From: Spirogloea muscicola
Lineage: Eukaryota; Streptophyta; Zygnematophyceae; Spirogloeales; Spirogloeaceae
Reading direction: 5' to 3'
Length of the DNA: 39,562 bases
Assembly (NCBI GenBank): GCA_009602725.1
Contig: WELB01000112.1
Location: forward strand, 1-39,562
This document shows positions 28,605 to 37,200 of this stretch, in pieces; position 1 is the first letter of the stretch, and every line of letters begins with the position of its first letter. Below the pieces are notes generated by a model. That model had not been told where the DNA came from, did not search any database, and saw only the letters and a program-made list of their open reading frames with translations. Both the position numbers and the translations under genes were made by a program.

Positions 28605-28850
28605 ACTTCTTCTTTTCTTCCAACTAAGCAAGTGCCATACTCACTTAGTTACCTCTAGTAAGCAACCACAAGTCAGAACTACTACTCTGACTATCGCCGT
28701 TGCCCCCTGCGTACTTGCGTTGGTATGTGGAAATTTGCGTATTCTGGCCACGTCGGACCTTGTCCAGCCCAAAAATCCTCAATGGGCGATCCCTTTCTTG
28801 GGCCCATCCATCGCTCCTGCAACAAACGCCGTCCCTCGCCGACACTCACC
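28605..28850 (-). repeat. Non-LTR element 3' tail, minus copy facing 27660-28600
   Basis: The minus strand reads SSSDLWLLTRGN and a stop (about 28680-28645), with the GGGCTGGACAAGGTCC tail feature upstream of it (about 28770-28755). With the preceding plus copy it makes another tail-to-tail inverted pair. Confidence 0.5.
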
Positions 28851-28859
28851 CCCCCTTCT

Positions 28860-29240
28860 CACGAAAAGGTCGAGGTCGAGGTCGGATGACCAATACGTGG
28901 CGGAGGTCGCCGGGCGCCCAGCCGCCACACCAGCAGCACGTGCGGAGGTTCGGCGGAAACGTGCGACAGCGGAGCGCCAGCTCGGCGCTTCGCCTGCCGC
29001 AAGGCGGGAGCAGGTGCGCGCCGCGGTGGTGGACGAGAAGAGAAGCAAGGCAACTGCTCCCACTCCCATTGCTTGCGACTGGCTTACCGAGCGCAGGCGG
29101 CCCGGGCAGGGCGGGCGCGCCCGCTCTGGACGCCGCCGGCGGTGGCACGCGGACGCGCAAGCGCAAGGCCACTGCGAGTGTGCTGCACGAGCACTGCCGG
29201 ATTGGCCTAATTATTACGGTCGTGGCTTTGCTTCGCCAGG
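28860..29240 (+). other. GC-rich open stretch, not recognised
   Basis: A frame rich in Arg/Ala (VAEVAGRPAATPAARAEV, then RKRATAERQLGAS) is open over about 330 bp after a GGTCGA triplication (28867-28884). It could be a fragment of a real exon, but no family, start or splice signal supports it. Confidence 0.2.
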
Positions 29241-29264
29241 ATGAGTGTGACAGTCCAGTCCTTG

Positions 29265-29360
29265 CTCCACGGCGCCTTGACTTCCTCTACAACCTCGTCG
29301 AAGGTCCCAAGGTTGATCCGCTTGGCTTTGGTGGAATTGCCACAACGAGATGCTGACTTC
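29265..29360 (-). pseudogene. AP2/ERF-like domain scrap
   Basis: On the minus strand STKAKRINLGTFDEVVEEVK (about 29338-29279) resembles the second half of an AP2 DNA-binding domain, where TKKRxxLGTFDTxEEAA is typical. The WRG/YRG strand region before it and the AYD motif after it are not seen. It may be an isolated exon or a relic from a transcription-factor gene or an AP2-carrying mobile element. The match rests on about 15 residues. Confidence 0.3.
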
Positions 29361-29371
29361 TTGGGCGGGCA

Positions 29372-29429
29372 TGAGGGCGTTGAGATTGTTGATGAAGGAG
29401 TGAGGGCGTTGAGATTGTTGATGAAGGAG
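29372..29429. repeat. Perfect 29-bp tandem duplication
   Basis: Two identical copies (29372-29400 and 29401-29429) of a unit starting TGAGGGCGTTGAGATTGTTG. The length is not a multiple of three, so it would shift any frame through it. Confidence 0.85.
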
Positions 29430-30091
29430 GACCTAGGGCAATCCACGGACTTGTTGCCAAGGTAGGAGTCGCTAGTTGAGGCCGAAACACAGTACCTGCG
29501 GGCCATGGCGCCAAAGTCAGGGCTGATTGTGCACCTTGTAGAGGGAGCTTTGTGGAATCGTTGCAATGGCTGATGGCCCCTTGTGTACAAGCTTGGATGG
29601 GGGGGATGTGAACGACACACAATTGGTGCTGGAGCAAGCCAAAAGACACACCTGTCGGCTGTTGCAGATTCACAAGCGGAGACGGTGCCGAAGAGATTAC
29701 GGGAGCTTGTGCAGGACCTTGCGCGATGATGGTCGCCGGCAGAGGCGGCGCAACGCCTTTCTCGGGCGAGGGTTGAGGAGATGACCCCGAGCTGACCAGG
29801 TCGTCGTCCCCGCCTGCACCCGAGCGCCAAGGCAGGCGCATCGCCATGGCTTCCCCGCCTCTTGCTGCGCGGGGGAGCTCGGCCCGGGGGAGGGTGGCCA
29901 GGCGGGGGATGCCAGGCGGGGGAGCGCACAGGCGGGGGGAGCGCAGAGAGGAAGTGTGCGCAGAGAGGGCAGGCGGGCGAGGAGCCCCTCCTCCCTTCCC
30001 TCCTCCCTCCTCATCGAACTTCGAATCGACACATTTTGGCGCGGGGGCGCGCGTGTGCGTGGATTTGGCTCCGCCGCCATCCTCCCAAAAG

Positions 30092-30136
30092 CGCGCGTTT
30101 CGTGCCGGGGTCTACCCCGGTACGAAACCCGCGCGC
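30092..30136. repeat. Imperfect palindrome upstream of the yqgF gene
   Basis: CGCGCGTTTCGTGCCGGGGT and ACCCCGGTACGAAACCCGCG form near-complementary arms around TCT. It lies about 230 bp before the proposed yqgF start. It could form a cruciform or RNA hairpin, or be an operator-like dyad. Confidence 0.65.
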
Positions 30137-30364
30137 TCCCCCCGCAAACGGCGAGCCACGGTGTCAAACGGGGGCCCAGAGTGGCAAACGGTGGGCCGCG
30201 TCATCGCTTCACGTGCGCTGGCGTGGAGGGGTGGATGACCGGCGCGCGACCTCCCAGTGAAAAGAAGAAGTGAAACGGGCCTTTTCCACTCAGCGCGCTA
30301 CACCTCAGCAAGACCTCGACCTCGACCCCGTCCCCGACTGCCGTGGGAACACTGCGTCAGGAGC

Positions 30365-32739
30365 ATGGCCGCCGCGGCCCTCGCCGCCGCNGGCAGCGCC
30401 GGCCAGGCCCTGCTGTGCGGGCCGCCGCCGCCGCCGCCGCAGAGGTAGGCCCCGCGGCAGGTGACCGCGGTGGCGCCGGTGCGTCGAGGCAGGCGCCGAC
30501 GGGCGGCGAGCGTCCCGCGGCAGCGCGAGGTGGAGATGTTGAGCCAGCTCCAGCAGCAATAGCAGCCGCCGAGGAGGCGAAGTTCGAGCGCCTGCTTGCG
30601 GCGGCAGGCCTGGGCAGCCGGCGACGGAGGCCTCGCCAGCGGGCGCGGCGGCAACGAGCAGCAGTGACGAAGTTGGCGGAGCCAGGTGCTGCGTGCTGCT
30701 GCAGCCGTTCCCGTCCATTGTGTGGCAGCTTGGCTCCGTCAATCATACAGTATGCTGCAAAGGGCTGCAGCCTGGCTGGCTCACAGCCATACGGTGGAGC
30801 AGAGCCTCCTGGAAAAGCTCCAGTGTTTGCCAGCTCGCGAGCTGAGTTGCCGAGCCAGCAGTCTACTGCTCCTTGCCCTGGCTTGGCAGACGTCCTGGCA
30901 ATCTACCTGGTTGCCTGGACAAGCCTTGCCTCTTGATGGCCATCTTTTCTGGGTCAGCCTCCTCTGGTTGTACTTCATCAGGCTTCCCAATCAGTCGCTA
31001 GGATTAGGCTCGAGATCTATGCCACATGCTCAGACTCCAGGAGTTGGATACAAGAGTTGGTCATGTACATTACTTGGTCTGGGTCCGGGTGAAGCAATGC
31101 TGCGCTGGTACTATGCTGCTTCCGTAAGTGCACCAGACTCAGCAAGGCCGATGTGTACTATCCCTATACTTATCTATCCCTCTGTTCCCCTCTACTACAG
31201 ATGCTGGACATCAAGAGCCAGCCAGCGCTGGGCCACTTCGTACAGCTGAGGAGGCTCAGACAGCTCACCAGCTGCTGCACGCAGACGAATCAGCTGTCCT
31301 CTCGAATGCGCAACTGGCTCACGAAGGCGTGAATGATTCAGCTCTACGCCTGTCCCTTGGCGTGGATCTGGGCGACTCCCGCACCGGCGTTGCTGCCAGT
31401 TTCAGGGGCTTTGCGCCCAGGCCGCTTGACGTGAAGCCTAGTCCCACCCCAGGTTGCTGCAGTAGTGCGCCTGCCAGCTCTTTCAGAGCAGGACTGTATG
31501 CTCAAACTGTCTTGATACGATTCGTTCGCTTTCCTGCAGCATGTGACCAGGCAACACAATCTGATGCTGCTGCAGGTCCTCACAACCAGCGGGCATCAGC
31601 TTGCTGTACAGCTGTTGAGGCTCGCTGCTGAGGAGGTTTGTCAATGACCGCTGATCACACCAATGTGCACACCTTGCTCTGTGGTGGGGGTTCCAAGTCA
31701 TCACCTGGTGTTGTCCATGCAGAGGTTTCTGAGGTTCCTCACCTTCCCTACAGTGGTTGCTTTGGACAGGAAGCCGACGAGTTTGTGGTTGGGCTGCCCA
31801 TGTCGGTGCAGAACAAGCAAACACCGCAGGCGGTGAAGTGCAGGGCCTTTGCCTCGCTTCTGGCCAGCCACGCGGCATCGAGGTGCAAGACAATCGCCAC
31901 AATAATCAGAACTTTGCTCATTGTATGCTGCTTGTGTTCAAGAACGCTCTTTGAGCTGGCACTGTTTTACCCCAGCACTGCTGCAGTCAATGGACGCTCT
32001 ACTCATACTTGTTAAGAGGGCCATGGATTGTATCGGCAGGGGTTGGAAAGTGTTTCTCTACAACGAGTATAATACCTCACAAGATGCCATGGCATACATG
32101 CTCAAGATGTAGGGATCTTGAGAAGCCAATCATCTGCAAGCGTCGCATTCATCGATCTATAGGGACCATTGCGAAAATTGCAATATGCATGCCGATCAAG
32201 CTGCTCTTGAGCTTCCTCTGTCATCCAGCCTCACGCTTAATAGCACTCATGTTGTGGTCTCTACAAGCACTGACTGACACTCACAAAGCACATGCAGGGG
32301 CAGCAACAGAAGGGCCAGAGCAAAACAGCTGGATTCACATGCGGCTGGCGTAAGTTGTATTAAGCTGTTCTAAATTAGCATAGCTGATGTGCCACCAAGA
32401 CTCCTGCATGTCCTTCTGTCCAGCATAGAGGGGTCACGCGATGTGGAACAAGCGCATGGCTGCAGCTCGGCCTGCACAAGCATCCATTGATCATCATAAT
32501 TTTGTGTCTTTCTTGAGTCCTTCATAGATGTTGCCTATCTATTGGGGTGCCCGAGCAGCCCTAGACAGCCATTGTTGTATGTGCTCGTATGCGATACCTG
32601 AGACCCCTGAAGATTGTGGCGACAGATGCTGTTGAAGGTCTACTATCAAGCAGGCGGCGAGGGAGCTGAGCTCGTCCTTCCGCCCAGGCCGCAGCACCAG
32701 AGTGCTTCGGTGTCCGACCACAAACTTCAGGAGAGCTGA
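30365..32739 (+). CDS. yqgF: YqgF/RuvX-type RNase H-fold nuclease, nuclear-encoded
   Basis: Homologue of the bacterial YqgF (putative Holliday-junction resolvase / pre-16S rRNA nuclease), in plants an organelle-targeted protein. Six exons join in phase: 31201-31430, 31576-31635, 31770-31882, 32040-32108, 32298-32349, 32626-32739. Catalytic signatures are the first Asp in LGVDLGDSRTGVA, FVVGLPMSVQNKQTPQAVKC with AFASLLASHAA after it, the second acidic residue in YNEYNTS (bacterial DER), and the third Asp in KQLDSHAA. The end AELVLPPR matches plant homologues. The 5' part is unresolved: an ATG at 30365 opens an Ala-rich, transit-peptide-like exon to 30441 (with an n at 30391), and an Ala/Arg-rich frame (EEAKFERLLAAAGLGS) lies at 30575-30625, but their joining to 31201 is not settled. 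Confidence 0.82.
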
Positions 32740-33055
32740 GAAGGCATTTCAATATGTGCGTGGGCCACGTGAAGTTGGTGTAATACTTGTGACGTGAATG
32801 TGGACTGCTGGTGCCATGGTTGGCAAGTCCGAGATTGAGCATGGCTGTGGAGTTCAAAGTGGTAATAGTTGCTTCTGGCTTTGGAGCATCAGCTCAAAAC
32901 ACGTCCCCGGCAGTCTTTCCATGTGGCATAGTTGCAGCCTTCACCCCAGCTATCCTACTTCAGAGAGAGCCGATGGCTGAGGGACTGGCAGAACACTTCT
33001 TCGCACCTGGACAGCCTACTTTCACTTTCTTTACGGACCTCTGACTATACTGCCC
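32740..33055. other. Spacer downstream of yqgF
   Basis: About 315 bp after the yqgF stop with no recognised gene. It should contain the 3' UTR. The next recognisable sequence is a non-LTR tail. Confidence 0.4.
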
Positions 33056-33059
33056 TTGT

Positions 33060-33665
33060 GCTTGCCTGTTCCCGAGCAGGCCGTTCACCTCAGAAAGGCA
33101 TGGCACACCAGCTTGTTCGGCTGATGACTCTTAACCAACTTCACCGGATCATTTGGCTTGCCATCTCCTTTCAACAATCCCAAGCTCGCAGTGCACTCAC
33201 TCACTTGCGGGCAGGTCGCTCTTTGGCTGCTACTTCTGGGTTTCGTCGGTGTGGCTACTTTCCAGCTGCAAATTACTCCAACTCGCGGCTGCTGACTCGA
33301 TGGTTTCTAAAAATCTCATCCGCTTTGTAGTCTCTTGCATAGCTGTGTGGTTGTAGCATCTTTCGGCCTTCTGGACCTTGTCCATTCCAGCACTCTTGGG
33401 GCTAGCCAAATGAGATACTGTGCTCCCGACTCTTTTGACAGCAGACCAAAGCACGATTCCGCCTTACATTGTTACGCGCACACGGCCACCTCAGCATCCT
33501 TGTCACCGGCACCAATGAGCCACCCACGGTGAAAGAGCATGGCCGTCACCTCTTGTAGTTCATTTTCGGCACCTCTTTCTTTGGCTTGGGATATTGTCCA
33601 TTCTTTTTGGGCTTGGCTTTGCCAGCCACTCTTCTGTCTGGGCGAGCACTTCTCTCTGAAGGGCT
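33060..33665 (+). repeat. Non-LTR element 3' tails, plus orientation (two fragments)
   Basis: 33060-33400 encodes the degenerate C-terminal peptide (LTHLRAGRSLAATSGFRR, about 33198-33250, then NSRLLTR) followed by CTTCTGGACCTTGTCCATTC (33370). A second tail fragment, GGGATATTGTCCATTCTTTT then TGGCTTTGCCAGCC, lies at 33584-33628. Two insertions, or one with an internal duplication, are possible. Confidence 0.55.
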
Positions 33666-34270
33666 TCTTCTTTCTCACCGGCGAAACGAGCCGCCCACTT
33701 TGCCCCACTTTTGTTTGGGTGGTTATAATTGGCACAAATGGATCCTTCCCCTTACACATCAGCTGTAGACAGGAATTGCAGCTTTGTTCCTGCCAAAATA
33801 GCCGACTTTTCTTCCTTGCTATATATACTTCAGTATACTAGACTAATTACCCTGGTTAGCGAATGCTAGTTCTAAGTCGAAGATGTTCTTGGCAGCATTT
33901 CTTCACTTTGATTCAGCCACCCCAAGCTACCCCAGCCCACCCCAGCCACCCCAAGGAACTGAATTCGTGAAAACATCACATCCCCAAGCTAAGAGCTTGT
34001 TGATCCCTCCAATTTAGGTGCTGTTGTGTACACCAAGAGATGCTGTACTAATATATGCATCACTCTTTTTCTCAACAATTGCAAGGCTGCAATTCTTGAC
34101 AGCCAGACAAATCAATCTACGGGCAATCCACATCTCAGACTCATGCATAACACTCAGGGCCACTGCTGAGTCAGAGCATCATGAATATGCATGATAGCCA
34201 AGCTCCCAAAGCTGGACCAGCTACAGCTGGAGCGCATAGCCAAGACATCTGCTTGCTTCACTGAGTGAGC
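33666..34270. other. AT-richer spacer
   Basis: The least GC-rich stretch of the window. It has short CCACCCCA repeats (about 33920-33958) and scattered TATA-like motifs, but no gene or transposon is recognised. The end of the ASHH1 3' UTR (minus strand) may reach into it. Confidence 0.4.
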
Positions 34271-37200
34271 TCAATTGGTGGTTGCGCAGGACGCACCCAA
34301 TTGCTGAGGCCTGTCGTGACCAGGCTGTCCGTGTGCACATGACCTGCCTTCTGTACCTTGCAGAGCCATAATGCTCGCACATCTGGATTTCTGCGGCTGA
34401 CACACTGTGCCTCCTGCACAAGTAGTGCTTTCCAGCTGGTGGCACTCGTTCTTCAGCTCCTCCAACAGCTGAAACGCACATCAACCTTGCATCATTCCCT
34501 GCAACACATTTCAATTACAGCAGACAGATCTAGCAAACAATTGCAACTCATCTAGTAGTTGGAATAAGCAGTGCACCAGCAGTAAGCTGCCAATGTTGTA
34601 AAGGGGAGCAATGTTCCGGCATGGACCGGTAGCTATCTGGGCTCCCAGACTCATACAAGCTGTTGTGCCCGAGTCATTGTCAGTGTATCTGCAAAGGCAC
34701 AGAGTAAATGATGACGGCTAGGCACACACAGGGTCCACATTGTCGACCTGAGAGCCCAATAGCAGCATTCATAATATTCAGAAGGCTCAAAGAGGCAGCA
34801 TAGTGGCGGACCTTCATGCTGGAGTCGCCTGCCTCAGTTCAAGCGTCAGGTGGTCAGGGGCAGGTTCGATCATTGTCAGTACAACCCGTGCCGTGCCATA
34901 GGACGGAACAATGAAACTCCAGAGCCGCCGTCAGCTGCTGATTGCGCACCGTGAGCCAGTCCTCAGAGCTACCAGCCAGTACTCCCGGCTGCTCACTTCG
35001 CTGCCACGCCTCCACCTTTGGCCTCAACAATACATTCAAAGAGGCCAAGGCAGAAGCAGCCCTCGCAGCAGCATCCTGCATACCACGTCATAGCAAAGGA
35101 TAAAATGCTGCTCCGCCATCGTCAAGCATCTCTGACTGACAATTGCCTTAAATCAGCCAAGTACATCTTTGACAAGTCCAGGGCTGCTTGCTGATGAAAT
35201 CAAAGAGCAACCATGGCAGCATATGAGCATGCTGTACCATGCCGTTCAAGGCCTACCCTGCCATGCCTTCAATAATAATGGTGTGCAAGTTTTGGAAGTC
35301 AGCCTGATCACTTACCTCCCGAGCTTGGACTTCATCTCTTGCCTTCTTGGTACGAAACGGCCCTGCGCCCTCCTCCCCTGTCACAGAATGCAACACAACC
35401 TTCCCCTCTAGAGGGCGTGCTGTTGCAGCCTTGCGCTTCTTCTTCGCAAACACAGGGCGCATGCCCACCACCAGCCCTTTCGTCCTCTTCGCGTGCTGCG
35501 CCTCCACCGCCGCCACCTTCCGCCGCTTCTTTCCTTGCTCGTCCTTATCCATAGTGATGCTGCTCCGCCTTCGCTCGCTCCTCTTCTTTTTAGCCACTAC
35601 CACAGCTACCTCGACCACGACATCCTTGGGCAAACACGCTGCCCCAGCTTTGGGGGACTCTATCAGATCCACGTTGCCAGTAGTGAGAGCTGACATTGCC
35701 ACCCTCGCCTGCACCTTCTTCTTCGGGGTCTCCCTCTGCACCAGCTGTTTCTCCTCATCCAAAAGGTCATCTTGTGGGACATTGTGTACAGGTTTGGTGG
35801 GAACTGCTGGGCCGCCGCTAATCGCATGCCCGAGCACAGTGGCAATTGGTGGCTTGTGGTCCTCGTCCCCGGAGTCATATGTAGGGACGTCCTCCATGTG
35901 GTACCTGCACCCTCATGGCAGGAGAAGCAACAGTTACCTGGGGAGCACGCTTGTGAAGTTGCGGTCAAAGGTTGCAGTCACAGTCAAGCTTTCTTCTTGC
36001 ATGCTCGGTCACTGACAATATGTACATGGCTGAATACTCAGTACCATCCTTGCCAGAGGCAGCAGCAGCAGCAGTACACTGACCTGTCCTCACCATCTTC
36101 CCAGTATGGCTTATTCCGCTGCGCCAGAATACAGGGAGAAGCTGGCATGTCGTCAGCTTGCATTGCTCCGATACTATGCGTGCCTTACTTTGCCCTGAAT
36201 CTTCTAATTAGGCAAATATATCGTCCCAGCCTGAGCCTCACGTATGTAATGCATGATACAGAGCTGCAAGACATTGTGTGTACCTCCTGCCTCAGACTGC
36301 TAAGTCAAGTACAAGAGGGATCTAGGGGCCCTTCTCTTGGCAGGTAGCGTGCCTGAAAGCCCCGGGACTTGGCGCCAAGAAACCCCGAGCATGAGGCTGC
36401 TCCACATCGGCACTGCACCTTCTCTCCACCAAACCACTCAAAGTTGTAGTCGTAAGAGAGCTCCATGCCTGCAGGTATGTTGTACTTGGCAAAGATGCCC
36501 ACCCGCACCTCCCCCAGCACGTTCCACTTGCGCGTTTCGCAGTTGGGAGCACTGCAGCATCGCGGCTCTTGCAATCAGCACACCCAACGGTGCAGCTGGC
36601 CTCCCCTGCCTATCTCAGTGATGTGCAGTGGCAACCCTGCATTCACAAGTCTCCTGGGCCTCCTTGTGATCTTAAAGTGTGGCAGTGGATGCACGATACG
36701 AGACCTGTCGTGCTCGCACCCTCCCAGCCTAGCGAAATTATCGGCCATTATGATACTCACTATATTAGTCCTTAGTCTATATAGTCTGCTACACTTACCA
36801 TGAATGATTGCCAAAGCGAGCAAGGCCCCCCTTCTTGGTCGCATCGACAAACTCGGTGCCGCTCAGCTGCAAGATATAGTGATTCTTTTCCCCTGGAATA
36901 GAATAGGGCCGATCATAAGACTTGCTATGATGCAAAGATTTGCTTGTATCGCGAGTCTCACCATACGACAATAGCAGAGGCCTGACTACTGCGACGTTCA
37001 ACACAAGGAAAAATTACAGAGAAGAGCACCTGCTGTTGGATCATATTTGACAAGCAAGTAATATTCCAAGATAGGGGGTGCACCTTCAGCAGCATATGCA
37101 TCTGATCGCCTGATTGCCTCCTTATCTGTGATGACCTCTCCGCAATATTCCAGCATAAATTGCCCGGCCTGCAATACTGCGACTTATGCATGAAGACACT

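Noticed and set aside
28860-29240. Arg/Ala-rich frame as a novel gene
   Set aside because: No start, splice signals or family. GC-rich DNA gives such frames by chance, so it is only listed as unrecognised.
35347-36015. 222-codon plus-strand frame
   Set aside because: Antisense of the Lys-rich ASHH1 exon 10. The minus strand is in phase with the SET exons and matches the family.
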